This document shows positions 1 to 7,925 of a stretch of DNA of 64,000 nucleotides, piece by piece (position 1 is the stretch's first letter; each line of letters starts with the position of its first letter). Source of the DNA: Asanoa ishikariensis. GTDB taxonomy: Bacteria > Actinomycetota > Actinomycetes > Mycobacteriales > Micromonosporaceae. A model generated the notes under the pieces. The model was not told where the DNA came from. It searched no databases and was given only the letters and a program-made list of their open reading frames with translations. The stretch covers positions 382,193 to 446,192 of the forward strand of contig NZ_FNQB01000004.1 in assembly GCF_900107455.1 (NCBI RefSeq). The letters are read 5' to 3'. The position numbers and the translations under genes were made by a program.

Positions 1-1109
1 TTCGAGCCGATGTTCAACACGTTGAAGCCGTTGCTGAGCGTGAACAGGATCAACGTGCCGATCACCGACTTCACGACGACGCCGGAGCCGCCGAACAGCG
101 ACGTCCCGCCCAGCACCGCGGCCGCGATGACGGTGAGCTCGCCGCCGGTGAGCACGGTCGGGTCGACCGAGTTGAACCGGCCCGCGTAGAGCACGCCGAC
201 GACCGCGGCGAGCACGCCGTTGAGCACGAACGCGCCCATCTTGTAGCGGTCGACGTTGATGCCGGACAGGCGCGCGGCCTCGGCGTTGCCGCCGACGGCG
301 TAGAGGTTGCGGCCGATCACGGTGAACCGCAGGACAAGGCTGGCGACCAGGGCCAGACCGAGCATGATCCACACGGGTACGGCCTGCTCCAGCAGGTTCG
401 GCCGGAAGCCGGCGATGACCAGGATCAGCAGGCCGCCGAGCCACAGCGGCCAGGTCGCGGTGAGCTTCTCGCGCACGGCGCCCGAGCTGTCCGCGCCCGA
501 GCTGGCCGCGCTGGTCCGGGCCGGGCCGGAGCGGACCGCGAGGACCACCGCGAGGGCGATCAGGGCGCCTCCGAGAACCAGAGCGACAGCGACCGGCAGT
601 TCCCAACGCCCGGTCGAGAAGGACAGCAGCGCGGTGTTGTGCGCCGTGATGCTCTTGCCGTCGAGGATCGCCTGCACGACGCCGCGGACCGCGGTCAGCG
701 TGCCGAGCGTGACGATGAAGGCGTTGACCCCGACCTTCTGCACCAGCAGCGCGTTGACCAGCCCGACCAGAGCGCCGCAGGCGATCGCGGCCAGCACGGC
801 GAGGAAGGTGCCGTTGCCGTCGATGAGCTTGAGCGCGACCGTTCCGGCGAGCGCCGCGGTCGATGCGACCGACAGGTCGAAGTTGCCGGAGATGAGCACC
901 ACCGTCATGAAGATCGCGAGGATCCCGATGAGGGCGGACTGCTCGAGGATGTTGCTCAGGTTGACGCTGCTGAGATAGCTCGGCCGGCCCTGCACCGACG
1001 AAGTGATTGTGAGCACCGCTAACAAAGCGATGAAGGCGTAGACCACGCCGGCGGCACGGGGGGCCAGTGCCTTCCGCCAGGCCGGTGGCTTCGCTGCCGG
1101 GTTGGTCAT
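1..1109 (-). CDS. Sugar ABC transporter permease (RbsC/XylH type), 3' end cut by window edge
   Basis: Membrane subunit of a sugar ABC importer. Reading the minus strand from an ATG at 1109 gives MTNPAAKPPAWRKAL followed by repeated hydrophobic helices, with family-typical stretches such as LISGNFDLSV, NAFIVTLGT and VIGRNLYAVGGN. A Ser/Ala-rich hydrophilic linker (near residues 190-213) lies between membrane blocks, so the protein is of the longer XylH-like kind rather than the roughly 320-residue RbsC kind. At least 369 residues are visible and the stop lies outside the window. The start overlaps the stop of the upstream ATPase gene as ATGA, so the two are probably translationally coupled. 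It is the fourth gene of the operon that begins with the lyase at 5092. Confidence 0.93.
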   Translation of the reverse strand, partial: MTNPAAKPPAWRKALAPRAAGVVYAFIALLAVLTITSSVQGRPSYLSSVNLSNILEQSALIGILAIFMTVVLISGNFDLSVASTAALAGTVALKLIDGNGTFLAVLAAIACGALVGLVNALLVQKVGVNAFIVTLGTLTAVRGVVQAILDGKSITAHNTALLSFSTGRWELPVAVALVLGGALIALAVVLAVRSGPARTSAASSGADSSGAVREKLTATWPLWLGGLLILVIAGFRPNLLEQAVPVWIMLGLALVASLVLRFTVIGRNLYAVGGNAEAARLSGINVDRYKMGAFVLNGVLAAVVGVLYAGRFNSVDPTVLTGGELTVIAAAVLGGTSLFGGSGVVVKSVIGTLILFTLSNGFNVLNIGS

Positions 1110-2659
1110 GAGGTTGCTGCCTTTCGGCTGGAGATTTGGTCGCCATGCCTGGCGAAGCCGCTGGCGATCGCGGTGACTTCGTGGACGTCCGTCTCGGCCG
1201 AGACCAGGTCGGCGACCAGCGCCCCACGTCGCAGGACGAGGATCCGGTCGCAGGAGCCGATCAGCTCCTCGAACTCGGACGTGACGATCAGGACGGCCGC
1301 GCCCCGCTGGGCGAGGCGGCGGATGAGGTGCAGGATGTCGGACTTGGCGCCGACGTCGACGCCGGCGGTGGGCTCGTCGAGCAGGAAGATCGAGGCGTTC
1401 CCGTACAGCCACTTGGCGAAGACGACCTTCTGGGCGTTGCCGCCGCTGAGGTCCCCGACCTTCGAGTCGATCGTCTGGGTCTTGATGCCGAGGTCCTCGA
1501 CGGCCTGGCGGGCCTGTGCGCGTTCGCGTCCGGTGTGCGGGAACATCCGCCGCCACGACAGCCGCGGCAGGTCCGGCAGCGAGATGTTGCGCCAGATCTC
1601 CCAGTCGGCGAGGAAGCCCTGGCGGGCACGGTCCTCGGGCACGAGGGCCATGCCCCGGCGCACGGCGACCTGCGGGCCGCGCGGCCGGTCGCGCCCGTTG
1701 ACCGTGACCGAGCCGGTCACCGCCCGGTCGGCGCCATAGATCGCCTGGAGCAGCTCGGTGCGGCCGCTGCCGAGCAGGCCGGCGATGCCGACCACCTCGC
1801 CGGCCCGCACGCTGAAGCTCAGCGGGCCGAACGCCGCGCCCGAGGCCAGGTCGTCGACGGCCAGCACGACCTCCCCGAGGTCCCGCGCCGGGGAGGGGGC
1901 GTCGGCCTCGAACGCGGCCAGCCGCTCGCCGACGATCGCGGTGATCAGGGCCGCCTCGTCGGTCGACGCGGTCGGCGCGTCGAGGACCACCAGGCCGTCC
2001 CGGAGCACCGTGAGGTGGTCGGTCAGGTCCAGCACCTCGTCGAGGAAGTGCGAGACGTAGATGAAGGTCGTGCCGGTGTCGCGCAGCCGGCGCACCGACG
2101 CGAACAGGATCTCGCGCTCGCTCGGTGACAGTGCGGCGGTCGGCTCGTCGAGGAGCACGAGGGCCGGGCCGCGGGCGAGCGCCTGGAGGATGGCGACCAT
2201 CTGGCGGGCGCCGATCGACAGGTCGCCCACGAGGTCGTCGCCGTCGAGCGGATAGCCCACCCGGTCGCACAGCTCGGCCAGCTCCCGGGTCCGCCGGGTC
2301 CGGTCCCACCGGACGCTGCCCGTGTGCCCGAGGAAGACGTTGTCGAGGACGCTGAGACTGGGTACGAGCGGCATGTGCTGATAGACGGCGGCGAGCCCGT
2401 CGGCCAGCGCCTGGGATGGCGACGACCAATGCGCCGGCTCACCGCGCCAGGCGATCTCGCCGTCGGAGACGGTCTGCGCGCCCGACAGGATCTTGATGAG
2501 GGTGGACTTGCCGGCGCCATTGGCACCGATCAGCCCGTGAACGGTGCCCGGGCGGACCCGCATGCTGACACCGCGGAGGGCGTGCGTACCGGTCCGGTAG
2601 ACCTTGTGGACATCTCGGACATCGAGAATTGGCGGGGTTCCGCCCGGGTCACTGCTCAT
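1106..2659 (-). CDS. Sugar ABC transporter ATP-binding protein (RbsA/XylG type)
   Basis: Double-cassette ATPase of 517 residues that powers sugar import. The first cassette has Walker A GANGAGKST (residues 45-53), the signature-like LSIGARQMV and Walker B followed by LLDEPTAALSP. The second cassette has the degenerate P-loop GLLGSGRTEL usual for this family, the signature LSGGNAQKVVFAKWL and LLDEPTAGVDVG. Length is normal for RbsA. It lies 24 bp after the binding-protein gene and overlaps the permease gene by 4 bp. The substrate cannot be told from the sequence; the RbsA/XylG/MglA group imports pentoses, galactose and related sugars. Confidence 0.95.
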   Translation of the reverse strand: MSSDPGGTPPILDVRDVHKVYRTGTHALRGVSMRVRPGTVHGLIGANGAGKSTLIKILSGAQTVSDGEIAWRGEPAHWSSPSQALADGLAAVYQHMPLVPSLSVLDNVFLGHTGSVRWDRTRRTRELAELCDRVGYPLDGDDLVGDLSIGARQMVAILQALARGPALVLLDEPTAALSPSEREILFASVRRLRDTGTTFIYVSHFLDEVLDLTDHLTVLRDGLVVLDAPTASTDEAALITAIVGERLAAFEADAPSPARDLGEVVLAVDDLASGAAFGPLSFSVRAGEVVGIAGLLGSGRTELLQAIYGADRAVTGSVTVNGRDRPRGPQVAVRRGMALVPEDRARQGFLADWEIWRNISLPDLPRLSWRRMFPHTGRERAQARQAVEDLGIKTQTIDSKVGDLSGGNAQKVVFAKWLYGNASIFLLDEPTAGVDVGAKSDILHLIRRLAQRGAAVLIVTSEFEELIGSCDRILVLRRGALVADLVSAETDVHEVTAIASGFARHGDQISSRKAATS

Positions 2660-2683
2660 GAGATCACCTGATGTTTTGGCCGG

Positions 2684-3673
2684 TCACCACTGCGGAACGC
2701 ACGAGTCGACGTTGTCCTTCGTGACGCCGGGCGTCTCGTAGAAGTTCGTCTTGGGCGCGCCGGTAAGCTTGCCGGTCAGCGCGTCGTACATCTGCTGGAC
2801 GGCCTGGCCACCCTCGTCGAAGGGCTTGTAGCAGACCGTGCCGTACATCGTGCCGTCCTTGATCGCGTCGATGCCGACCTGGGCGCCGCCGATGCCGATC
2901 ACCTTCGCGGTGGAGTTCGCCGCCTTGATGGCCGCGCCGCAGCCGACGGCCATGTCGTCGGAGATCGCGTAGAAGAGCGCGACGTCCTGGTTCGCGGCCA
3001 GGATGTTCTGGCAGGCCGCCTGGCCGTCCTGCTTGGTCCAGTTGCCCGGCTGGGTGGCGACGACGGTGAAGCCGCCCTTGGTCTCCAGCGCCTCGGTGAA
3101 CTCGCTGACCCGGGTCGTGTTCTCCTGGAAGCCGGCGGCGCCGGTGATCACGGCGACCTTGCCGCCGTTGGGCACGGCCTTGACCGCCATCTCGCCCGCG
3201 GTCGCGCCGGAACCGACCTCGTCCTCAGTGACGATGAACTTGAGCTTCGAGTACGGGTCCTCGGGCTTACGGTCGGCGCCCACATAACCGTGCGTGGTGC
3301 CCACCGCGATCCCGGCGGCGTCGGCCTGGTCGACCAGCGCCTGCGCCGGCCCGGGGGAGAGCGGCACGAGGATGATGCCGTCGACCTTCTGGGCGATCAG
3401 GTCCTGCACCTGGCTGGCCTGCTTGGCCTGGTCGCCCTGCGAGTCCAGGGTGACCAGCTTGACGCCGAGCTCGGCGGCTTTCTTCTTCGCGCCCTCGGAG
3501 ATCGCGGCGGGGAACGTCACCGACTCCTGCTGGTTGGCCAGGCCGATGGTGAGCTGCTTCTGCTGCTGCGCTGCCGGGGCGTCGTCGCCGGTGCTTTCGG
3601 TGTTGCACGCCGCTGCGGTCAGGGCCAGGGCCAGACCCACACAGATGGCGCCGGCTCTGCGGACAGTTCTCAT
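2684..3673 (-). CDS. Sugar ABC transporter substrate-binding lipoprotein (RbsB type)
   Basis: Extracytoplasmic sugar-binding protein of 329 residues. The N-terminus is a lipoprotein signal peptide (positively charged start, hydrophobic run, cleavage before Cys in LTAAACN). The mature part has type 1 periplasmic-binding features: LTIGLANQQESV at the start, DGIILVPLSP and GGKVAVITGAAG. It lies 84 bp after the lyase gene and just before the ATPase gene, the usual binding protein-ATPase-permease order for this transporter class. The ligand is unknown. A lyase rather than a sugar kinase in first place hints at a sugar-acid or other carboxylated ligand, but that is inference. Confidence 0.94.
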   Translation of the reverse strand: MRTVRRAGAICVGLALALTAAACNTESTGDDAPAAQQQKQLTIGLANQQESVTFPAAISEGAKKKAAELGVKLVTLDSQGDQAKQASQVQDLIAQKVDGIILVPLSPGPAQALVDQADAAGIAVGTTHGYVGADRKPEDPYSKLKFIVTEDEVGSGATAGEMAVKAVPNGGKVAVITGAAGFQENTTRVSEFTEALETKGGFTVVATQPGNWTKQDGQAACQNILAANQDVALFYAISDDMAVGCGAAIKAANSTAKVIGIGGAQVGIDAIKDGTMYGTVCYKPFDEGGQAVQQMYDALTGKLTGAPKTNFYETPGVTKDNVDSCVPQW

Positions 3674-3757
3674 GAAATTCTCTCCTGGGGTACGCGGAGA
3701 TCCGCTGGTGCTGGACGACGTGGTGCCGGATCTCCAGGGGATAGGGGTGTTCGGCGG

Positions 3758-5092
3758 TTACGCGCGCGTTCGCCAGGTGCGGAGGGCGGCCGCGCAGAGG
3801 TCAGTGGCGTTGCCGAGGTAGGTGTCGGGCTCGGGCAGGACGGTGGCGATCCGGTCCCAAAGCTCGGGCGACACGCTGCGTCGCAGGGCCTCGGACAGGG
3901 GCAGGTCGTCAGCCCGGGAGAGCAGGACGGCCTCGTAGACGCTCTCGTGGGCGACGTCGCGCCCGAGATGGTCGGCAAGCGTGATCATGTACGCCTCGGC
4001 CATGATCCGGCCGCCGTCGCGCGCGAGGTTGGCGCGCATCCGGTCGGGGAAGACCAGCAGGTGCTCGGCGGCCTCGCGGGCGATGTCCAGAGCCGAGGCG
4101 GCGGCGATCAGGCAGTCGGGGACGGCCCGCCACTCAATCTGCCACTCGCCGGCCGCGCGTTCGTGACCCGCCTCCAGCGCCCGCAGCATCGCGTTGGCCG
4201 AGCTCTGCGCGACGACGCCGAACCCGATGATCGCCTCGGCGGAGATGGGGTTGGACTTCTGCGGCATCGTCGACGACGCGCCGCGGTACTTCCCGGTCGC
4301 CTCGGACACCTCGCCCACCTCGGTCCGGGACAGGTCGACGACCTCCCGCGCGAACCGCACGCAGGTGCCCGCGACCAGCGCCGCCGCGTTGGTCAGCTCG
4401 GCCACCCGGTCACGGGCGACGTGCCACGGCAGCGCGGCGTCGGCGAGCCCGAGCCGCGCGGCGAGCGCCGCCCGCACGGCCGGGCCCTTCTCGCCCAACG
4501 CCGCCGACGTGCCGCCGGCGCCGTAGGAGGAGACGACTGCCGCCCGGTGGCGAGCGTCGTTGAGTCGCTGGGTGTCGCGGCCGAGCTGGTCGAGGTAGAC
4601 GGCCAGCTTGAGGCCGAAGGTGGTCGGCACGGCCTGCTGGGCGTGCGTGCGGCCGGGCATGACCGACCCCGCGTGCGCCTGCACGAGCGCGGCGACCGCG
4701 TCGCCGAACTGGCCGACCAACGCGACCAGCCGGTCTGCGGCGTCGCGAAGCTGGAGGGCCAGCGCGCAGTCCATGATGTCCTGCGTGGTCGCGCCGTAGT
4801 GCACCCACGCGGCGTCGTCGTCGGAGAGCGCGGCGACGATCTGCTTCACCAGCGGCAGGATCGGGTAGCCGACGTTGCGGGTTTCCTTCCAGAGCCGCTG
4901 CCGGTCGATGACGTCGAGCCGGCAGGCGGCGGCGATCCGCTCGCCCCGGGCCTGGTCGATGGCCCCGGCATCCGCCAGCGCACGAGCGAACGCGGCCTCG
5001 ACCACGAGCCAGTCAGAGACCGCGCGCTCCTCGGAGAAGACCGCGCCCATGACGCCGTCTTCTCCGAGTTTGCCGAGCAGATCGAAGGCCAT
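3758..5092 (-). CDS. Fumarase/aspartase-superfamily lyase (PcaB / adenylosuccinate lyase-like)
   Basis: A 444-residue member of the superfamily that eliminates fumarate or opens and closes carboxylated lactones. It carries the superfamily signature GASSTMPQKSNP (G-S-S-x-M-P-x-K-x-N loop) and the upstream motif GRTHAQQAVPTTFGLKLA, which resembles 3-carboxy-cis,cis-muconate cycloisomerase (PcaB) and adenylosuccinate lyase. The start at 5092 has a good ribosome site (AGGAG about 6 bases upstream). It is the first gene of the sugar ABC operon and lies directly behind two LacI-type operator candidates, so it probably acts on the imported compound. No other purine or protocatechuate genes adjoin it, so the exact reaction is left open. 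Confidence 0.85.
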   Translation of the reverse strand: MAFDLLGKLGEDGVMGAVFSEERAVSDWLVVEAAFARALADAGAIDQARGERIAAACRLDVIDRQRLWKETRNVGYPILPLVKQIVAALSDDDAAWVHYGATTQDIMDCALALQLRDAADRLVALVGQFGDAVAALVQAHAGSVMPGRTHAQQAVPTTFGLKLAVYLDQLGRDTQRLNDARHRAAVVSSYGAGGTSAALGEKGPAVRAALAARLGLADAALPWHVARDRVAELTNAAALVAGTCVRFAREVVDLSRTEVGEVSEATGKYRGASSTMPQKSNPISAEAIIGFGVVAQSSANAMLRALEAGHERAAGEWQIEWRAVPDCLIAAASALDIAREAAEHLLVFPDRMRANLARDGGRIMAEAYMITLADHLGRDVAHESVYEAVLLSRADDLPLSEALRRSVSPELWDRIATVLPEPDTYLGNATDLCAAALRTWRTRA

Positions 5093-5110
5093 TCACAGCT
5101 CCTAGCTGCG

Positions 5111-5127
5111 GGCGTGCAACGCACGCC
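5111..5127. other. Short hairpin in the leader of the lyase-sugar ABC operon
   Basis: GGCGTGC and GCACGCC flank a 3-base AAC, giving a 7-bp GC-rich stem. It lies between the operator candidates and the lyase ribosome site. It may mark the 5' untranslated region, but no regulatory role can be assigned. Confidence 0.4.
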
Positions 5128-5135
5128 CGCGACGC

Positions 5136-5188
5136 TCAAACGATTGAACGTAAGCTACGGCCGCGTCCGCATCGAGTCAAGCGTTTGA
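5136..5188. promoter_or_regulatory. Paired LacI-type operators of the sugar ABC operon
   Basis: Two palindromes with a central CG are visible: TCAAACGATTGA at 5136-5147 and TCAAGCGTTTGA at 5177-5188. Their centres are 41 bp apart, close to four helical turns, so bound dimers would lie on the same face. Even palindromes centred on CpG are typical of LacI-family operators. They lie 44-96 bp upstream of the lyase start codon. No LacI gene is in the window; it may lie beyond the left edge, next to the rest of the operon. Confidence 0.65.
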
Positions 5189-5209
5189 ACGAACCGTGCG
5201 GCCTTCCGG

Positions 5210-5620
5210 CTACGCGTCCTTGAGCTCGCCCCAGCCGTGCCAGCGGTCGACCTCGAGGTGCGCGATCACGCGGGGACGCTCCCGGTCCGCGTACGGTCGG
5301 CCCGTGTAATGCGTGGCCAGGCGGTCGATCCCGGCCAGGCCCTCGTCGTCGGCGATGGAGACGACCCGGCCTTGCAGACTCACGTGCGTGTACCAGTCAT
5401 CGCGGGCCAAGACGGTCAGCGAGACCCGGGGATCGGCGTGCAGGTGCTTGAGCCGCGCCCGCTTCGCGTCCAGTCCCAGCAGCACGCGGCCGTCGTCCTC
5501 GAGCAGGTACCAGGTGGCCACGGTGACCGGACGTCCGTCCGCGGCCACTGTCGCCATGACCGCGGGGTTCGGCTGTCGCAGAAGTTCGACGACCCGCTCC
5601 GGCATTGGTGTGTTTGGCAT
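5210..5620 (-). CDS. Pyridoxamine 5'-phosphate oxidase-fold (F420/FMN-binding) protein
   Basis: A 136-residue split-barrel protein of the PPOX class. The order of blocks (VVELLRQPNPAVMATVAADG, PVTVATWYLLEDDGRVLLG, KRARLKHLHADPRVSLTVL, VSLQGRVVSI) matches the small actinobacterial PPOX proteins, several of which reduce substrates with F420H2. ATG at 5620 is preferred; a TTG two codons upstream and an ATG at 5605 are alternatives, and no strong ribosome site decides. It is monocistronic, with no metabolic neighbours to suggest a substrate. Confidence 0.85.
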   Translation of the reverse strand: MPNTPMPERVVELLRQPNPAVMATVAADGRPVTVATWYLLEDDGRVLLGLDAKRARLKHLHADPRVSLTVLARDDWYTHVSLQGRVVSIADDEGLAGIDRLATHYTGRPYADRERPRVIAHLEVDRWHGWGELKDA

Positions 5621-5745
5621 GGTCAAAGCCTAGAACTCAAGATCCGCCACGACTTTTTCAGGTCGCTTGACGGCAACCCGACAGCCGGGGCGCACCACGC
5701 GCGTCACGGCCGGCGCCACCCTGGTCCGGGCCGGAGAATGCCCAG

Positions 5746-6162
5746 GTGAAACGACGTCTTACTCTCCTCGCGGCCGCGCTCATGCTCGCCGCGGCCGCGT
5801 GCTCGGCCAACGACCCCCCGGCGAAGCCCGCCGAAACGCCGCCGGCCGCCGTCCAGATCCCGCCGCGAGCCGACGGCGCGCCGAGTGCACGGGACGTGGT
5901 CGACGCGTTCGCCGCGGCCGGCCTGCCGGTGCCTTCGCCCCGGGACAATTCGAGCAACTGCGCCAGCGGCGGGTTGCGTTGCTCCGAGCTCGTCACCACG
6001 GACGCGATCTCCGTGTACGTGTTCCCCGACGAGACGAGCGCGGAGGAGTTCGCGGGCCCGGACACCCATCGAGTCGGTGTCGTGGTGCTGAGCTACGCCG
6101 CGGCGCGCACGCCGGAGGAGGACCGGCCGGCGTACGAGAGCACCCTGACCAGCCTGCTCTGA
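5746..6162 (+). CDS. Small lipoprotein of unknown function
   Basis: A 138-residue protein with a GTG start preceded by GGAG 9 bases upstream. The N-terminus MKRRLTLLAAALMLAAAACS is a clear lipoprotein signal peptide, followed by a proline-rich linker (about residues 24-42) and a small domain with two further cysteines (SSNCASGGLRCSEL) that could form a disulfide. It converges tail to tail with the sigma-factor operon, leaving only 2 bp. No family was recognised. Confidence 0.8.
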   Translation: MKRRLTLLAAALMLAAAACSANDPPAKPAETPPAAVQIPPRADGAPSARDVVDAFAAAGLPVPSPRDNSSNCASGGLRCSELVTTDAISVYVFPDETSAEEFAGPDTHRVGVVVLSYAAARTPEEDRPAYESTLTSLL

Positions 6163-6164
6163 CC

Positions 6165-6908
6165 TCAGTCGTCGGGCTCCACGACGAACCACCAGTCGCC
6201 GATGATGTGCACCTCCAGCCTGGTGCCGAGGTTCGTCTGCGTCCGCTTCTCCACCGGGGTGTCGTGCGGGGTGTCGGGCACGTAGGAGTAGTACCAGTTC
6301 CACCGCCAGGAGTTGTCGCGCAGGTGGAACGACGTGCCGGCACCCCAGCCGCCCTTGTCGATCCGGTCGACGTTGACCCCGGAGCGCTCGATCGCTTTCG
6401 TCACCCGGCCGAACGCCGCCTCGCTCGCGGCGTCGAACGGCAGCTCGGGGTCGGTGGCATTCGCGCAGTCCGAGTGCCTGTCCCGATATGCCCCCTGCGA
6501 CCAGGTGAACACCCGGCAGCCCGGGCGGCCCCACGCCCCTGGATCGTCGATGTAGAGCGTGAGCCCAAGGTCGTTGGTCGCCGACAGCACGAGCCCCAGG
6601 CTGGAAGCGTCGTCGAGCATCCGGTCGGCCGGGTAGATCGGAGGGTCACCCTCGTCCGGGAGCGACCCGATGTCGTAGCCGAACGGCGCTGCGAGAGTGC
6701 CAGGCAGGTTGAGCCCGCCGACCGTCGTGAGCCCGACCAGAGCGGCGATCACCACGGCCACGCCGCCGGCGAGCGCGCGCCGGACCCGGCTGCGGCGCAG
6801 CGCGCGTCGGGCGGAGGCGAGCGTCAGCCCGGCGTCGGGGCCGGTCTCCGGGTAGCCGGGTTCGCCTGCCCGCAACCGGGCGACGACATCGTCCTCGGGC
6901 ACGTTCAT
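6165..6908 (-). CDS. Membrane-anchored protein coupled to the SigE-family sigma factor
   Basis: A 247-residue protein with one membrane segment (about residues 45-66: GGVAVVIAALVGLTTVGG) separating a short basic cytoplasmic part from a roughly 180-residue outside domain with two cysteines. Its start overlaps the sigma-factor stop as ATGA. By position it would be the partner or anti-sigma protein, but the HxxxCxxC zinc motif of ZAS anti-sigma factors is absent, so that role is inferred from context only. The outer domain is not recognised. Confidence 0.82.
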   Translation of the reverse strand: MNVPEDDVVARLRAGEPGYPETGPDAGLTLASARRALRRSRVRRALAGGVAVVIAALVGLTTVGGLNLPGTLAAPFGYDIGSLPDEGDPPIYPADRMLDDASSLGLVLSATNDLGLTLYIDDPGAWGRPGCRVFTWSQGAYRDRHSDCANATDPELPFDAASEAAFGRVTKAIERSGVNVDRIDKGGWGAGTSFHLRDNSWRWNWYYSYVPDTPHDTPVEKRTQTNLGTRLEVHIIGDWWFVVEPDD

Positions 6909-7426
6909 CGCAGATCCCCTTCCGCGAAGATCTCACGTAGTCGCGCGATCCCCCGCGCGTTGTGGGACTTGACCGTGCCGACCGAGATCTCCAGTTCGCG
7001 GGCGACGTCGGCCTCGGTGAGGTCGAGCAGGTGCCGCATGACCACGACCCGCCGCTGCGTCAGCGGCAGCCTGGCCAGGGCCTGGACCACGGCGTTGCGG
7101 ACGACGACGGCGCCCATGTGGTCGGGTCCGGCGCGATCGGGCAGCGCACTCGGGTCGAGGAGCACCTCGCGGCGGGTCCGCCGCCAACCGTCGATGCGCA
7201 GGTTGACCAGAATCCGCCGGGCGTACGCCTGCGGATCGCCGTCGCGTGCCACCCGCCAGGAGCGGTAGGTGCGCTCGTAGGTGGCCTGGACCAGCTCCTC
7301 CGCCCGGACCGGGTCACCGCAGAGCAGCACGGCGGTGCGCAGCAGGTAGCGACCGGACGCGGCCACGAAGTCGACGAACTCGTGGTCACGCGCGCGTTCG
7401 CTGTCCCTGCTCACATCAGCCACCAC
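6905..7426 (-). CDS. RNA polymerase sigma factor, ECF SigE family
   Basis: A 173-residue sigma-70 family factor. Region 2 is seen in FVDFVAASGRYLLRTAVLLC through QAYARRILVNLRIDGWRR, and region 4 in ALARLPLTQRRVVVMRHLLD plus the helix-turn-helix LTEADVARELEISVGTVKSH. The arrangement matches the SigE family common in actinomycetes. GTG at 7426 is given as start; GTG at 7414 is also possible. It is followed by a coupled membrane protein gene, a usual setting for sigma factors that answer envelope signals. Confidence 0.9.
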   Translation of the reverse strand: MVADVSRDSERARDHEFVDFVAASGRYLLRTAVLLCGDPVRAEELVQATYERTYRSWRVARDGDPQAYARRILVNLRIDGWRRTRREVLLDPSALPDRAGPDHMGAVVVRNAVVQALARLPLTQRRVVVMRHLLDLTEADVARELEISVGTVKSHNARGIARLREIFAEGDLR

Positions 7427-7467
7427 GCAGCAGCATCGCGGAACGTTGTCACCGGATCACATCAGAA

Positions 7468-7911
7468 TCAGCCGCCGGGGCAGCCGCGTCCACCGCTGAT
7501 CGGGATGCACCGGGTGACGGCGGGTGCGGGCTCCTGATCGGCCGGGGTCCGGCCGATCAACGGCGCGGTGGCCGCGGCCGGGGCGATCGAGACGGCGACG
7601 TAGATCAGCGCCGTGCCGCCGAGCGTCCAGGCGAACTGCCGGATCCATGGGCGGCTGCGCAGGAGCAGGGCGAGCAGCAGCCCGGCCGCGGGAAGGGCGA
7701 GGTTTAGCGCCAGCGCGGTGACCAGGATCGTGTCGGTGGTGGCGCCGAACGCCCGCGCCTGCGCGTGGGTCGCGAGATGGGGCGTCGACGTGCGGCGGAT
7801 GAACCCCACGATCAGCAGGAACGGCACGCCGTAGAGCCAGGCGAGCAGCAGGGCACCGAGGCACCCGGCCCATCCATGCGCACGAACCTGCCACGGCTCC
7901 GGGCCGCGCAC
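7468..7911 (-). CDS. Small membrane protein, three predicted helices
   Basis: A 147-residue protein with three hydrophobic segments (WAGCLGALLLAWLYGVPFLL, ILVTALALNLALPAAGLLLA and FAWTLGGTALIYVAVSIAP) and a short outside tail with two cysteines. The GTG start at 7911 has GGGAG 5 bases upstream. It begins 14 bp after the beta-propeller gene stop, so the two form an operon. No family was recognised. Confidence 0.75.
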   Translation of the reverse strand: MRGPEPWQVRAHGWAGCLGALLLAWLYGVPFLLIVGFIRRTSTPHLATHAQARAFGATTDTILVTALALNLALPAAGLLLALLLRSRPWIRQFAWTLGGTALIYVAVSIAPAAATAPLIGRTPADQEPAPAVTRCIPISGGRGCPGG

Positions 7912-7925
7912 ATCCGCTCCCGTAC

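Noticed and set aside
3290-5188. Long open frame on the plus strand (632 codons) opposite the binding-protein and lyase genes
   Set aside because: It is the mirror of two well-recognised minus-strand genes in very GC-rich DNA; its translation is low-complexity Arg/Gly/Asp-rich and crosses the intergenic region and operators.
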